Of a stretch of 64,000 nt of DNA, positions 8,396 to 19,236 are shown piece by piece (the first letter of the stretch is position 1; each line of letters begins with the position of its first letter). A model generated the notes under the pieces. That model saw only the letters and a list, made by a program, of their open reading frames with translations. It was not told where the DNA came from and made no database searches. Location of the stretch: assembly GCF_003063295.1 (NCBI RefSeq), contig NZ_MUXF01000016.1, positions 93,273-157,272 on the forward strand, written 5' to 3'. Both the position numbers and the translations under genes were made by a program. Source of the DNA: Arcobacter lacus (GTDB lineage: Bacteria; Campylobacterota; Campylobacteria; Campylobacterales; Arcobacteraceae).

Positions 8396-9331
8396 TTGGC
8401 GACTTACTTAGAATTTGAAGAAAAAATCAAAAAAATAGAAGAGGATATCATTGTAGCAAAAACAAAAGCTGATGAACCTGCTGTGGATATCTTAGAAAAA
8501 AAATTAGAAAAAGAAGTTGAAAAAACTTTTAAAAATTTAAATGACTATCAAAAATTACAATTAGCAAGACATCCTGATAGACCTTATGCTCTTGATTATA
8601 TCTCAGGACTTTTAAAAAATGCCTATGAAGTTCATGGAGATAGACATTATGTTGATGACCATGCAATAGTATGTTATTTTGGTTTTATTGATAATCAAAA
8701 AGTGTTAGTAATTGGTGAACAAAAAGGAAGAGGAACAAAAGAGAAGCTTCAAAGAAATTTTGGTATGCCAAGTCCTGAAGGATATAGAAAAGCTTTAAGA
8801 GCAGCTAAGATGGCTGATAAGTTTCAAATTCCAATTCTTATGTTAGTTGACACTCCGGGTGCATATCCTGGAATTGGAGCTGAAGAGAGAAATCAATCTG
8901 AAGCTATAGCAAAAAATCTATTTGAATTTGCAGATTTAACAACACCAACTATTTCTGTTGTTATTGGAGAAGGTGGTTCAGGTGGAGCTTTGGCTATCTC
9001 GGTTGCTGATAGATTAGCAATGATGAGATATTCAGTTTATGCAGTTATTTCTCCTGAAGGCTGTAGTGCAATTTTATGGAATGATCCAACAAAAGTTGAA
9101 ACAGCAGCAAATGCCTTAAAAATAACAGCTGAAAACTTAAAAGAATTAAATTTAATAGATGATGTTATAAATGAGCCTTTAATTGGTGCTCATAGACAAA
9201 AAGAACAAGCAATTTTTGCTTTAAAAGAGTATTTTATAAAATCTCTAGCTGAGTTAAAAAAACTAACTCCTCAAGAGCGATTAGATAAAAAATATCAAAA
9301 ACTTATGAACTTAGGTTCATTTACAAAATAG
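8396..9331 (+). CDS. accA: Acetyl-CoA carboxylase carboxyltransferase subunit alpha
   Basis: Alpha subunit of the carboxyltransferase that forms malonyl-CoA together with AccD (not in this window). The protein has 311 residues, normal for AccA. It shows the N-terminal helical part (1-60) and the crotonase-like core with [20 protein letters not shown] and [11 protein letters not shown]. The start codon is TTG, chosen because AAGGA lies just upstream (8385-8389) and the protein then begins at the normal position. A terminator-like hairpin upstream suggests reduced coupling to fabF. Confidence 0.94.
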   Translation: MATYLEFEEKIKKIEEDIIVAKTKADEPAVDILEKKLEKEVEKTFKNLNDYQKLQLARHPDRPYALDYISGLLKNAYEVHGDRHYVDDHAIVCYFGFIDNQKVLVIGEQKGRGTKEKLQRNFGMPSPEGYRKALRAAKMADKFQIPILMLVDTPGAYPGIGAEERNQSEAIAKNLFEFADLTTPTISVVIGEGGSGGALAISVADRLAMMRYSVYAVISPEGCSAILWNDPTKVETAANALKITAENLKELNLIDDVINEPLIGAHRQKEQAIFALKEYFIKSLAELKKLTPQERLDKKYQKLMNLGSFTK

Positions 9332-9360
9332 ACAAAAAAGATTAAATATCTTCTTTGTCT
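9330..9360. terminator. Hairpin between convergent accA and HIT gene
   Basis: A 13-bp stem with one mismatch (9330-9342 with 9348-9360) has a 5-nt loop. It covers the stop codons of both convergent genes. A short A/T-rich segment in each direction could complete termination. Confidence 0.55.
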
Positions 9361-9686
9361 CTTACTAATCTTCCAACTGATTCTCCACCAATCATATGAA
9401 AATGTAAATGATGCACTTCTTGCCCGCCATGATTTCCTATATTTGTAATTAATCTATAACCACTTTCATCAATATTAAGTTTTGTAGCTACTTTTTGAAT
9501 AAATTCACTCATTGAAGACATGATATTTGTAGGTGTTACTTGAAACGAATCATAGTGTTCTTTTGGAATGATTAGGACATGAACTTTTCTTGTTGGATTT
9601 ATGTCATTAAAAGCTAAAAAATTTTCATCTTCTAATATAGTTTGATTTGGAATTTCACCTTTTACAATTTTGCAAAATATACACAT
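9342..9686 (-). CDS. HIT family nucleotide-binding hydrolase (HinT-like)
   Basis: A 114-residue histidine-triad protein. The triad HLHFHMIGG lies near residue 95, and the N-terminal CIFCKIVKGEIP segment is typical of HinT, which hydrolyses adenosine phosphoramidates and aminoacyl-adenylates. Location next to pheST fits a role around aminoacyl-adenylate clean-up, and the same neighbourhood occurs in Campylobacter as I recall it. Physiological substrate unknown. Confidence 0.9.
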   Translation of the reverse strand: MCIFCKIVKGEIPNQTILEDENFLAFNDINPTRKVHVLIIPKEHYDSFQVTPTNIMSSMSEFIQKVATKLNIDESGYRLITNIGNHGGQEVHHLHFHMIGGESVGRLVRDKEDI

Positions 9687-9746
9687 ATTTTTTCCTTAAA
9701 AATTGGATTAAAAGCGATTATAACCAAACTCTAATAAAATCTTATG

Positions 9747-9752
9747 TATAAT
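9747..9752 (+). promoter_or_regulatory. Putative -10 element of the pheST operon
   Basis: TATAAT lies 50 bp before the pheS start in the short gap between divergent genes. The leader is about 43 nt and has no room for a leader peptide with a Phe run. Confidence 0.55.
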
Positions 9753-9801
9753 CGCAAGCTTATAGTATTCGATAAAATTTTTATAAAAGTCAGGAGAAAA
9801 A

Positions 9802-10794
9802 GTGACTCAGTGGATTGAAAAAATTAACAATGCGAAATCACTTGAAGAGTTAGAAAATTTAAGAATTGACACTTTGGGGAAAAAAGGTGTATTAACTTTA
9901 GAATTTGCTAAAATGAAAAGTGTTCCAAATGAAGATAAAAAAGCTTTTGCAGAAAATTTAAATATACAAAAAACTTTAATAACGCAAGCTTTAGATACAA
10001 AAAAATTAGTTTTAGAAAAAGATGCTTTAAATGAAAAATTAGAAGCTGAAAAAATAGATGTAACAAAATTTAACAATGAATTATCTTGTGGTGCGACTCA
10101 TCCAGTTGTTGAAACAATGAATAAAATTATTACATATTTTCAAAATTTAAATTTTGCAGTAGAAGAAGGACCTCTTGTTGAAGATGATTTTCATAATTTT
10201 GAAGCCTTAAATTTACCAAAATATCATCCAGCACGTGAAATGGCAGACACTTTTTATAATAAAGATTTTACACTTTTAAGAACTCATACTTCTCCTGTTC
10301 AAATTAGAACTATGCTTAGTCAAAAATCTCCTATTAGAATGATTGCTCCAGGAACAGTTTTTAGAAGAGATTTTGATATTACGCATACACCAATGTTTCA
10401 CCAAATTGAAGCTTTAGTTGTTGATGAAGCAGATAAAGTATCTTTTGCTAATTTAAAACATGTTTTAGTTGAGTTTTTACAACATATGTTTGGTGAAGTT
10501 GAAGTTAGATTTAGACCATCGTTTTTCCCATTTACAGAACCGTCAGCAGAAGTTGATATCTCTTGTGTTTTCTGTAAAGGTGATGGGTGTAGAGTTTGTT
10601 CACAAACTGGTTGGCTTGAAGTTTTAGGCTGTGGTGTTGTAGATGAAAATGTATTTAAAGCAGTTGGTTATGAAAATAAATCTGGATATGCTTTTGGATT
10701 AGGTATTGAAAGATTTGCAATGCTTATTCATAATATTGGAGATTTAAGATCACTGTTTGAAAGTGACACAAGATTATTAGGACAGTTCAAATGA
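9802..10794 (+). CDS. pheS: Phenylalanine--tRNA ligase alpha subunit
   Basis: Catalytic subunit of the alpha2-beta2 class II synthetase (330 residues). The N-terminal part is a coiled coil. The class II core follows, with [19 protein letters not shown] (motif 2) and [10 protein letters not shown] (motif 3). The start is GTG with AGGAG at 9792-9796. The 3' end overlaps pheT by 4 bp, so the subunits are made in fixed ratio. Confidence 0.97.
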   Translation: MTQWIEKINNAKSLEELENLRIDTLGKKGVLTLEFAKMKSVPNEDKKAFAENLNIQKTLITQALDTKKLVLEKDALNEKLEAEKIDVTKFNNELSCGATHPVVETMNKIITYFQNLNFAVEEGPLVEDDFHNFEALNLPKYHPAREMADTFYNKDFTLLRTHTSPVQIRTMLSQKSPIRMIAPGTVFRRDFDITHTPMFHQIEALVVDEADKVSFANLKHVLVEFLQHMFGEVEVRFRPSFFPFTEPSAEVDISCVFCKGDGCRVCSQTGWLEVLGCGVVDENVFKAVGYENKSGYAFGLGIERFAMLIHNIGDLRSLFESDTRLLGQFK

Positions 10795-13115
10795 TTATTA
10801 CAAGAAGTTGGTTAGAAGAGTTTATTAATATTTCAAATATTTCTACAAAAGATATTTGTAAAACGCTAAATGCAATAGGTCTTGAAGTTGATAGTCTTGA
10901 AAGCTTTGATATTGCATCAAAAGTTGTAGTAGGAAAAGTTTTAGAAAAAGAAAAACACCCAGATGCTGATAAATTAAATGTTTGTCAAGTTGATTTAGGT
11001 GATAAAACAGTTCAAATAGTTTGTGGAGCTCCTAATGTTGATGCTGGACAATTTGTAGCAGTTGCTACTATTGGCTGTGATTTAGGAAATGATTTTATAA
11101 TAAAAGAAGCAAAATTAAGAGGTGTTGAATCAAATGGTATGATTTGCTCTTCTACAGAACTTGGACTTCCAAAATTAAATGATGGAATTATGGTTTTAGA
11201 TAATTCTATTGGAGAATTAGTTTTAGGAAAAGAGTTAAAAGATTATAAAAAATTATGTGATGATGTTATAGAAATTGGTTTAACTCCAAATAGAGGTGAT
11301 TGTTTAAGTATTTATGGAATTGCTAGAGAATTAAGTGCTTTTTATGATATAGATTTAATAGAGCAGGATAAGCAAATAAGTTATAGTGAATTCAGTATAG
11401 GACAACTCTTAGAAATAAATTCTGATAGTCATATTGATGCTGATTTATCTTATAAAGCTATTGATTTTACTAATTTTAAATTATCATTAATAAATAGGTT
11501 AAGAACAGCAATTATTGGAAAATATGAAAATAGTAATGATATAAAAAATATATTAACTTATACTACTCATGCAATAGGTGTGATATTAAATGCTTATACA
11601 AAAGAAAAAGCAATCAAAAATGGTGAACTATATATTTTAGATGTTAAAAAAGATGAAAATGGTTTTGATGCAGTTTATGGAAATGAAAAATTAAGTACTA
11701 TTTGTGTAGAACATAAAGAAATAGATGTTTCTAATATTAGTGATTTTATAGTTGAAGCTTCATATATAAATCCAGATTTAATATCAAAAAGAGTGTATGA
11801 AAAAAAGATAAAAACAGGTGAAATTTATTACAAAGCAACAAGAGGAAGTGAACCTGATATAGAATTTGGAATGAATTATTTTTCATCATATATTTCTAAA
11901 TTAGGTGCTTTAATTTATAAAGGAAATGAAAATTTCATTGAAGATAAAGAAAAAGCATCAATTGATGTAAATATAAATAAAGTAAATTCTATTATTGGAC
12001 AAGTAATAGATAAATTTGAAATTGAAAGAATTTTAGTATCTTTAGGATTTGAAGTAAAAGAGTCTATTGATGATATTTTAATAGTTAAAATTCCTCATTT
12101 TAGACATGACATAAAAAATATTGCTGATGTTACAGAAGAAATTGTAAGAATAATTGGGATTGATAATATCATTTCAAAACCTTTAGAGATTGATGAAGTA
12201 AATAGAGTAAATAAAACTTCAAAAGATTTAATCAAAAAAAATAAACTTAGATTTAAAGCTATTGAAAATGGTTTTTTTGAAACTTTAACTTATGTTTTTG
12301 CCTCTAAAGAAGATCTTCAAAAATATGGATTCAAAACAGTAAAAGATGATTTAGAACTGATAAATCCTATTGTAAAAGAGTTAAATACATATAGAACAAC
12401 AATACTTTTAAATCTTGTTGAAGCTTGTTCAAATAACTTTAAAACAGGTTCTCGTTCTACAGCTTTTTTTGAAATTGGAACTATATTTGATGAAAATAGA
12501 AATGAAAGTAAAAAAATTGCTTTCATTCAAACTGGAGCAATGGAACTTGAAGATATTTCAAATGCTGGAAAACCAAAAAATATTGATTTTTTTGCTTTTG
12601 CTAAAAAAATACTAAATACTATTGGAAAATTTGATTTAGAACCAATGAGCGAAATTTCAAATTCATTTATTCATCCATATCAAAATGCGAATGTTTTTAT
12701 TGATGGAAAAAATGTAGGGTATATTTGTAAATTACATCCAAGTGTTTGTTTAGATTTTGATTTAAATGATACATTTGTTGCTGAAATTGATTTTGAAGCT
12801 GTAAAAGATGAACTTTTAAAAACTTCTTCTTATTCAAAATTTCAGTCGTCTAAAAAAGACTTAAGTATTATTGCACCAAAATCTCTAGAATATAAAGAGA
12901 TAAAAAAAGCAATAAATTCTTTAAATAATCCAAATATCAAACAATATAACTTAATTGATATTTATAGTGATGAAAAGTTAGGTGAAAATGAAAGTTTAAC
13001 AATTAGATTTGTTTTACAAAGTGATGAAAAAACTTTAGAAGAAGATGATATTAATTCAATAATAAACTCTATCTTAGAAGTTTTAAAACAAAAATTATCT
13101 ATTGGATTAAGGTAA
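10791..13115 (+). CDS. pheT: Phenylalanine--tRNA ligase beta subunit
   Basis: Beta subunit of 774 residues. Domains in order are an N-terminal tRNA-binding OB fold (about 40-150, containing [13 protein letters not shown]), B3/B4 editing domains (about 200-370), B5 (about 390-460) and a C-terminal ferredoxin-like anticodon-binding domain (last 90 residues). The ATG overlaps pheS (ATGA). Length is slightly under the E. coli protein (795). The middle region is rich in Lys, Ile and Asn codons, in line with the AT-rich genome. Confidence 0.96.
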   Translation: MIITRSWLEEFINISNISTKDICKTLNAIGLEVDSLESFDIASKVVVGKVLEKEKHPDADKLNVCQVDLGDKTVQIVCGAPNVDAGQFVAVATIGCDLGNDFIIKEAKLRGVESNGMICSSTELGLPKLNDGIMVLDNSIGELVLGKELKDYKKLCDDVIEIGLTPNRGDCLSIYGIARELSAFYDIDLIEQDKQISYSEFSIGQLLEINSDSHIDADLSYKAIDFTNFKLSLINRLRTAIIGKYENSNDIKNILTYTTHAIGVILNAYTKEKAIKNGELYILDVKKDENGFDAVYGNEKLSTICVEHKEIDVSNISDFIVEASYINPDLISKRVYEKKIKTGEIYYKATRGSEPDIEFGMNYFSSYISKLGALIYKGNENFIEDKEKASIDVNINKVNSIIGQVIDKFEIERILVSLGFEVKESIDDILIVKIPHFRHDIKNIADVTEEIVRIIGIDNIISKPLEIDEVNRVNKTSKDLIKKNKLRFKAIENGFFETLTYVFASKEDLQKYGFKTVKDDLELINPIVKELNTYRTTILLNLVEACSNNFKTGSRSTAFFEIGTIFDENRNESKKIAFIQTGAMELEDISNAGKPKNIDFFAFAKKILNTIGKFDLEPMSEISNSFIHPYQNANVFIDGKNVGYICKLHPSVCLDFDLNDTFVAEIDFEAVKDELLKTSSYSKFQSSKKDLSIIAPKSLEYKEIKKAINSLNNPNIKQYNLIDIYSDEKLGENESLTIRFVLQSDEKTLEEDDINSIINSILEVLKQKLSIGLR

Positions 13116-13127
13116 AAGGATAAAAAA

Positions 13128-14405
13128 GTGGAAAAATTTAACATCAAAAAATTGACAAAGCCATTCAATATTGAAATAGATTCAATAGCAAGTGACAAAT
13201 CAATATCACACAGATGTGCTATGTTTTCACTTTTTTCAAATCAAACTTCATATATAAAAAATTATTTAACAGCAGAAGATACTTTAAATACTTTAAGCAT
13301 TGTTGAGCAACTTGGAGCAAAAATCAAAAGAGATGGAAGTTATGTTGAGATAACTCCCACTTCAACTTTAACTGAACCATCTGATGTTCTTGATTGTGGA
13401 AATTCTGGAACAGCAATGAGACTATTTTGTGGTCTATTAGCAAGTGTTGATGGAAGTTTTATTTTAACTGGTGATAAGTATCTAAGAAATAGACCAATGA
13501 AAAGGGTTGCAGATCCTTTAAGAAGTATTGGTGCACTTATTGATGGAAGAGAAAATGGAAATAAAGCACCACTTTTTATAAGAGGTGTAAAAGAGCTTAA
13601 ACCATTTACTTATCATTCTCCTGTTGATTCAGCACAAGTTAAATCAGCTATGATTTTAGCAGCTTTAAGAGCAAATGGAATTTCAAAATACAAAGAAAAT
13701 GAATTAACAAGAGATCATACAGAACGAATGTTAAATGGAATGGGTGCAACTTTAGAGTATGATAATGATGGTTTTATAAATATTCATCCTTTAAATGGTC
13801 ATTTAAAACCTTTAAATATTACAGTTCCAACTGACCCTAGTTCAGCATTTTTCTTTGCAGTTGCAGCAGCTATTACTCCAAAATCAAGAGTTTTAATTAA
13901 AAATGTAACATTAAATCCAACAAGAGTTGAAGCATATCAAGTTTTAAAAAGAATGGGTGCAATTGTAAATTTTATTGAAAAAGAGAATGTTTATGAACCA
14001 ATTGGTGATATCGAAGTAATTAACAACGAACTAAATGGTGTTGATGTAAGTGAAAATATCTCTTGGTTGATTGATGAATTACCAGCTCTTTCAATTGCTA
14101 TGAGTTTAGCAAAAGGCAAATCAAAAGTTTCAAATGCAAAAGAGTTAAGAGTAAAAGAAAGCGATAGAATCTCAAGTGTAGTAAATAATTTAAAGCTTTG
14201 TAAAGTTGATTTTACAGAATTTGAAGATGGTTATGAAATAGTTGGTGGTTCTTTACAAAAAGCAGTTATAGATTCACATGGAGACCATAGAATTGCTATG
14301 AGTTTTGCAATTGCTGGATTAAACTGTGATATGGATATTGAAGATATTCAATGTATAGAAACATCTTTCCCAAATTTTAAAGAGATTTTGGACTCATTAT
14401 ATTAA
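13128..14405 (+). CDS. aroA: 3-phosphoshikimate 1-carboxyvinyltransferase (EPSP synthase)
   Basis: Sixth step of the shikimate pathway, joining phosphoenolpyruvate to shikimate-3-phosphate (425 residues). Visible motifs are [13 protein letters not shown] at the N-terminus, [12 protein letters not shown] (PEP-binding region), RDHTERML and the C-terminal VKESDRI and GDHRIAM. The start is GTG with AAAGGA upstream, 12 bp after pheT. The protein feeds aromatic amino acid synthesis and sits between pheT and ispH, as in other Campylobacterota. Confidence 0.96.
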   Translation: MEKFNIKKLTKPFNIEIDSIASDKSISHRCAMFSLFSNQTSYIKNYLTAEDTLNTLSIVEQLGAKIKRDGSYVEITPTSTLTEPSDVLDCGNSGTAMRLFCGLLASVDGSFILTGDKYLRNRPMKRVADPLRSIGALIDGRENGNKAPLFIRGVKELKPFTYHSPVDSAQVKSAMILAALRANGISKYKENELTRDHTERMLNGMGATLEYDNDGFINIHPLNGHLKPLNITVPTDPSSAFFFAVAAAITPKSRVLIKNVTLNPTRVEAYQVLKRMGAIVNFIEKENVYEPIGDIEVINNELNGVDVSENISWLIDELPALSIAMSLAKGKSKVSNAKELRVKESDRISSVVNNLKLCKVDFTEFEDGYEIVGGSLQKAVIDSHGDHRIAMSFAIAGLNCDMDIEDIQCIETSFPNFKEILDSLY

Positions 14406-14426
14406 AAACAATTCGTTGTTTTTTTT
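14405..14426 (+). terminator. Terminator after aroA with TTCG tetraloop
   Basis: A 7-bp stem (14405-14411 with 14416-14422) is closed by a stable TTCG loop and followed by T. A second small hairpin, GTTCC with GGAAC, lies at 14451-14468 just before ispH. Read-through is likely because no strong promoter separates aroA and ispH. Confidence 0.55.
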
Positions 14427-14485
14427 AGAGAAAGAAATGACTAAATAAAAGTTCCTAAAAATTGGAACAATTTTAAGGGTAAGTG

Positions 14486-15322
14486 ATGGAAGTAAAATTA
14501 GCATCTAATTATGGGTTTTGTTTTGGCGTTAAAAGAGCAATAAAAATAGCAGAAGAACACCAAAATTCAAGTACAATGGGACCTTTGATTCATAATCAAG
14601 ATGAAATAAATAGATTAAAAAATTCATTTAATGTTGGTTTATATTCAAATTTAAGTGATGTAAAACAAAATGATACAGTAATTATTAGAACTCATGGAAT
14701 ACCAAAAAATGATTTAAAAAATTTAAAGGCATTGGATGCAAAAATAATAAATGCAACTTGTCCTTTTGTTACAACTCCTCAACAAATAGTAAAAAAAATG
14801 TCAAGTGAAGGATATTCTATTCTTATCTTTGGTGATGCAGAACACCCTGAAGTAAAAGGTGTACAATCATATGGTGAAGATCAAGAGGATGTTCATATTG
14901 TATTGGAAGTAGCAGATTTAGACAAGATTACTTTTAAAAATAATAAAATTGCTACAGTTGCTCAAACAACAAGAAAAAAAGAAAAATATCTTGAAATTGT
15001 AAATGCATTAATTTTAAAAAACAAAGAAGTTAGAGTTTTTAATACAATTTGTGATGCAACTTTCGAAAATCAAGACTCTGCAAGAGAGCTTTCAAAAGAA
15101 GCAGATGTTATGATTGTAATTGGTGGAAAAAATTCATCAAACACAAAACAGCTTCATTCAATTTGTTTAGAAAATTGTTCAGATTCTTATCTAATTGAAA
15201 ATGAAAATGAGTTAAAAGACGCTTGGTTTTTTAATAAAAAGTTATGTGGAGTAACAGCAGGTGCGAGTACACCAGACTGGATTATAAAACAGGTTATAGA
15301 TAAAATCAAATCAGTCAACTAA
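14486..15322 (+). CDS. ispH: 4-hydroxy-3-methylbut-2-enyl diphosphate reductase
   Basis: Iron-sulfur enzyme that forms IPP and DMAPP in the last step of the MEP isoprenoid pathway (278 residues). The three cluster Cys are visible in GFCFGVKRA (Cys12), NATCPFVT and NTICDAT. THGIP and HPEVKG substrate motifs are present. I chose ATG 14486 over the GTG directly before it because AAGG at 14475-14478 then has a 7-nt spacer. Confidence 0.95.
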   Translation: MEVKLASNYGFCFGVKRAIKIAEEHQNSSTMGPLIHNQDEINRLKNSFNVGLYSNLSDVKQNDTVIIRTHGIPKNDLKNLKALDAKIINATCPFVTTPQQIVKKMSSEGYSILIFGDAEHPEVKGVQSYGEDQEDVHIVLEVADLDKITFKNNKIATVAQTTRKKEKYLEIVNALILKNKEVRVFNTICDATFENQDSARELSKEADVMIVIGGKNSSNTKQLHSICLENCSDSYLIENENELKDAWFFNKKLCGVTAGASTPDWIIKQVIDKIKSVN

Positions 15323-15343
15323 GAGATTTAAGTCAAATTTTTG

Positions 15344-15349
15344 TATAAT
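15344..15349 (+). promoter_or_regulatory. Putative -10 element of rpsA
   Basis: TATAAT in a T-rich context, 40 bp before the rpsA ATG. AAGGA follows as ribosome site. A separate promoter for this abundant protein is expected. Confidence 0.6.
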
Positions 15350-15388
15350 CGTCCCATTTAATAAAACTGGTAAATACGAAGGAATAAT

Positions 15389-17041
15389 ATGGGTATCGAA
15401 GATATAGATTTAGGTGAAGACTTTGATTTTGAGCAAATGCTTAATGAGTCTTTTGAGAATGCGGAAAATAATTCTGTAGTTGATGGTGTAATAGTTGAAA
15501 TTTCTAACGATAGAGTTTTAGTTGATGTTGGTCAAAAAATTGAAGGACAATTATCAGTTTCTGAAATTACAATTGGCGGTCAAGTAAAATATAATGTTGG
15601 TGATGTAATTCCTGTTATGTTAATGGGAAATAAAGGTGAAAGACCTAATATTTCACATAAAAAAGTTCTTCAAAAAGAAAAATTTGACAATTTTGTAAAA
15701 ACTCACGGTGAAGATTTTGAAGATGTTACAATCGAAGGTAAAATAGTTTCAGTTAAACAAAAGGGTGGTTTTGTAATTGAAGACGCTGCTGGTTGTGAAT
15801 ATTTTATGCCAATGGCACAATCTTATTTAAAAACTCAAGGTGCTATTGGAAAAACTGTAAAAGCTAAAGTTATAAAAGTTAACAAAGCTCAAAATTCAAT
15901 TATTGTTTCAAGAAAAAAATTAATTGAAGAATCAAAAAGTGTAAAAGACAATAAAGTTGCAGAAATTTTAGAGAAAAAAGAAGCAATTAATGGAATTATT
16001 AAAAAAATAACTTCTTATGGAATGTTTGTTGATTTAGGTGGAATTGATGGTTTAGTAAACTACAATGAAATCTCTTATAAAGGTCCAGTTAATCCTGCAA
16101 ATTATTATAATGAAGGTGATGAAGTTTCAGTTGTAGTATTAGCTTATGATAAAGCAAAACAACATTTAAGTTTATCAATTAAAGCAGCTCTTTCAAATCC
16201 ATGGAAAGAGATAAAAGATCAATTAGAAGTTGGAGATACAATTACTGTTACAGTTTCTAATTTTGAATCTTATGGAGCATTTGTTGATTTAGGAAATGAT
16301 ATTGAAGGATTATTACATATTTCTGAAATTTCGTGGAATAAAAACTTAAAAAATCCAAAAGAACTTTTAACTATTGGTGATGAAATCAATGTTGAAGTTA
16401 TTGAATTAAATGTTGAACAAAAAAGATTAAGAGTATCTTTAAAAAATCTTCAAGAAAAACCATTTACTAAATTTATAAATGAACATAAAGTTGGAGATGT
16501 TATTAAAGGTAAAATTGCAACTTTAACTGACTTTGGAGCTTTTGTAAATATTGGTGATGTTGATGGATTATTACACAACGAAGAAGCTTCATGGGAACCA
16601 AATGCAAAATGTAAATCATTATTTAAAAAAGGTGATGAAGTTGAAGTAAGAATTATAAAAATTGATAAAGAAAAAGAAAATATTTCTCTTTCAATCAAAG
16701 ATATTTCTGATTCTCCAGCAAAAAGATTTCAAGATGCTTATAAATTAGGTGATATTGTAAAAGGTCCAGTTAAAGATATAAAAGATTTTGGTATTTTTAT
16801 AAAATTAGAAAATAATCTTGATGGATTAATTAGAAATGAAGATTTTGGGCCATTAAAAGTTGATGAAGTAAAAAATGGTGATGAAATTGAAGCTGTAATT
16901 ATAAATATTGATACTAAAAAGAATAGAGTGAGATTATCTGTAAGAAGATTAGAACAACAACAAGAAAGAGAAGTTTTAAAATCTGTAAATGATGATACAT
17001 CTATGACTTTAGGTGATATTATAAAAGATCAAATAAAGTAG
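15389..17041 (+). CDS. rpsA: 30S ribosomal protein S1
   Basis: RNA-binding protein of 550 residues, built from about six S1 (OB-fold) repeats from residue 25 to 525. The repeats carry the typical phrases such as GMFVDLGGIDGLV, GAFVDLGNDIEGLLHISEISW and GAFVNIGDVDGLLH. It binds leaders of weakly structured mRNAs on the 30S subunit. The acidic N-terminal 25 residues are the likely ribosome anchor. Length matches Campylobacterota S1. Confidence 0.96.
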   Translation: MGIEDIDLGEDFDFEQMLNESFENAENNSVVDGVIVEISNDRVLVDVGQKIEGQLSVSEITIGGQVKYNVGDVIPVMLMGNKGERPNISHKKVLQKEKFDNFVKTHGEDFEDVTIEGKIVSVKQKGGFVIEDAAGCEYFMPMAQSYLKTQGAIGKTVKAKVIKVNKAQNSIIVSRKKLIEESKSVKDNKVAEILEKKEAINGIIKKITSYGMFVDLGGIDGLVNYNEISYKGPVNPANYYNEGDEVSVVVLAYDKAKQHLSLSIKAALSNPWKEIKDQLEVGDTITVTVSNFESYGAFVDLGNDIEGLLHISEISWNKNLKNPKELLTIGDEINVEVIELNVEQKRLRVSLKNLQEKPFTKFINEHKVGDVIKGKIATLTDFGAFVNIGDVDGLLHNEEASWEPNAKCKSLFKKGDEVEVRIIKIDKEKENISLSIKDISDSPAKRFQDAYKLGDIVKGPVKDIKDFGIFIKLENNLDGLIRNEDFGPLKVDEVKNGDEIEAVIINIDTKKNRVRLSVRRLEQQQEREVLKSVNDDTSMTLGDIIKDQIK

Positions 17042-17053
17042 GGATTATTTAAA

Positions 17054-18640
17054 ATGAGTAAACATACAATTGTAGTTTGTGACCATATACATGAAGCTGG
17101 TTTAGAGATTTTAAAAAATACTGACGATGTAAATTATGTATATGCAGCAGATATTGATAAAACAGAATTATTAAATGTTATAAAAGATGCTCACGTAGCA
17201 ATTACAAGATCTTCAACTGATGTTGATGAAAAGTTTTTAAATGCCGCTGTTAATCTAAAAGCTCTAATTAGAGCTGGAGTAGGTTATGATAATGTTGATA
17301 TTGATGGTTGTAGTAAAAGAGGAATAATTGCTATGAATGTTCCAACTGCAAACACAATAGCGGCAGTTGAATTAACAATGACGCATATGTTATCTTGTAT
17401 GAGAAAATTTCCTTATGCTCATAATCAATTAAAAAATGATAGAGTTTGGAAAAGAGAAGACTGGTATGGAAATGAACTTTATGGTAAAAAATTAGGTGTT
17501 ATTGGTTTTGGTAACATCGGTCATAGAGTTGCATTAAGAGCTAAATCATTTGAAATGGAAGTAATTACTTACGATCCATATATTCCTTCAACTAAAGCAA
17601 CTGATTTAGGTATCAAATATACAACAAATTTTGAAGATATTTTAGCTTGTGATATTATTACAATTCATACACCAAAAAATAAAGAAACTATCGATATGAT
17701 AAGTTTTGATGAAATCAAAAAAATGAAAGATGGTGTTGTTTTAATTAATTGTGCAAGAGGTGGATTATATAATGAAGAAGCATTATATGAAAACCTAAAA
17801 TCAGGAAAAATTGCAATGGCTGGAATTGATGTATTTAAAAAAGAGCCTGCAACTTCAAATCCTTTATTAGATTTACCAAATATAACTGTAACAGCTCACT
17901 TAGGAGCAAATACAAAAGAATCTCAAAAAGAAATTGCTATTCAAGCAGCAAATAATGCTATTGAAAGTGCACGAGGAATTGCTTATCCAAATGCTTTAAA
18001 TTTACCAATTGATGAGAGTAAAATACCACCTTTTGTTAAACCATATATTGAACTTACTCAAAAAATGGCATTTTTATTAGCTCAAATTAGTAAAAGTGAA
18101 ATTAGATCAATAAATGTTTCAGCTGAAGGTGAATTAGCTGATTATTTAGACTCTTTACAAACTTTTGCAACTTTAGGCATTTTAGCAGTTAGTTGTGGAA
18201 GTGAAGTAAACTATGTAAATGCAAATTTTATAGCAAAAGAAAAAGGTATAGATTTATCAGTTTCTGCTTTAGCAAATCATAGTGGTTATAAAAATAAAGT
18301 AACAATAAAAATAACTACAGTAAATGGTATCAAAACTATATCTGGAACAGTTTTTGCAGATGATGTTCAAAGAGTAATTGAACTTGATGGTTTTGCAATT
18401 GATGTTGATCCAAAAGGTAAAATGATTATTATGAAAAATAAAGATATTCCAGGTGTTATTGGTACAGTTGGAAAACTTTTAGGTGATAACAAAATTAATA
18501 TTGCTGATTTTAGATTATCAAGAGGGAAAGATGGTATAGCTTTAGCTATTGCTTTAATTGATGAAAAAGTAACTTCAGAAATAATAAAAAATCTTGACAA
18601 CTTAGAAGCTACAGTAGCAGTAGCTTATGCAGAAATTTAA
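17054..18640 (+). CDS. serA: D-3-phosphoglycerate dehydrogenase
   Basis: First step of serine synthesis, oxidising 3-phosphoglycerate with NAD (528 residues, the long form). The Rossmann motif GVIGFGNIGHRVA lies near residue 145. The catalytic Arg is in NCARGG, the Glu in FKKEPA and the His in TAHLGA. After the core comes an intervening domain (about 320-450) and a C-terminal ACT domain (about 455-528), which in this enzyme class can mediate serine feedback. It follows rpsA after 12 bp and precedes efp by 12 bp. Confidence 0.95.
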   Translation: MSKHTIVVCDHIHEAGLEILKNTDDVNYVYAADIDKTELLNVIKDAHVAITRSSTDVDEKFLNAAVNLKALIRAGVGYDNVDIDGCSKRGIIAMNVPTANTIAAVELTMTHMLSCMRKFPYAHNQLKNDRVWKREDWYGNELYGKKLGVIGFGNIGHRVALRAKSFEMEVITYDPYIPSTKATDLGIKYTTNFEDILACDIITIHTPKNKETIDMISFDEIKKMKDGVVLINCARGGLYNEEALYENLKSGKIAMAGIDVFKKEPATSNPLLDLPNITVTAHLGANTKESQKEIAIQAANNAIESARGIAYPNALNLPIDESKIPPFVKPYIELTQKMAFLLAQISKSEIRSINVSAEGELADYLDSLQTFATLGILAVSCGSEVNYVNANFIAKEKGIDLSVSALANHSGYKNKVTIKITTVNGIKTISGTVFADDVQRVIELDGFAIDVDPKGKMIIMKNKDIPGVIGTVGKLLGDNKINIADFRLSRGKDGIALAIALIDEKVTSEIIKNLDNLEATVAVAYAEI

Positions 18641-18652
18641 GGAGAGAAATAT

Positions 18653-19213
18653 ATGGCAATAGGAATGAGCGAATTAAAGAAGGGATTAAAAATCGAAGTT
18701 GATGGAGTTCCTTATAAAATTACAGAATACCAACACGTAAAACCAGGTAAAGGTGCAGCATTTGTTAGATGTAAAATAAAATCATTTTTAAATGGAAAAG
18801 TTATTGAAAAAACTTTCCATGCAGGTGATAAATGTGAAGTTCCAAACTTACAACAAAAACAAATGCAATTTTTATATGATGATGGTGAATTATTACAATT
18901 CATGGATACATCAACGTATGAACAAGAAGGATTAACTTACGAGCAAGTTGGTGATGCATTTGATTGGATTATTGATGGAATGCAAGTAGATATGATGTAT
19001 TTTAACGGAAAAGCAATTACTGTTGAACCACCAATGGTTGTTGAACTTAAAATAATTGATACTCCACCAAACTTTAAAGGTGATTCTCAAGGTGGAAGAA
19101 AACCAGCTACTTTAGAATCAGGTGCTGTTGTACAAATTCCTTTCCATATCTTAGAAGGTGATGTAATCAGAGTTGACACTAGAACAGGTGAATACTTAGA
19201 AAAAGTAAAATAG
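18653..19213 (+). CDS. efp: Elongation factor P
   Basis: Translation factor of 186 residues that relieves stalling at polyproline. Three beta-barrel domains are expected; the tip loop [10 protein letters not shown] carries Lys33 in the position of the modified Lys34 of E. coli EF-P. The KPGKG context suggests beta-lysylation by EpmA/EpmB if they are present elsewhere; this is not shown here. GGAGAG serves as ribosome site. The stop codon lies inside the terminator hairpin. Confidence 0.96.
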   Translation: MAIGMSELKKGLKIEVDGVPYKITEYQHVKPGKGAAFVRCKIKSFLNGKVIEKTFHAGDKCEVPNLQQKQMQFLYDDGELLQFMDTSTYEQEGLTYEQVGDAFDWIIDGMQVDMMYFNGKAITVEPPMVVELKIIDTPPNFKGDSQGGRKPATLESGAVVQIPFHILEGDVIRVDTRTGEYLEKVK

Positions 19214-19236
19214 TAGCAAAGCTACTATTTTCTTTT
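19207..19236. terminator. Bidirectional terminator between efp and ribD
   Basis: An 11-bp stem (19207-19217 with 19221-19231) has an AAA loop and T-runs in both directions. Both convergent genes end inside it. Confidence 0.8.
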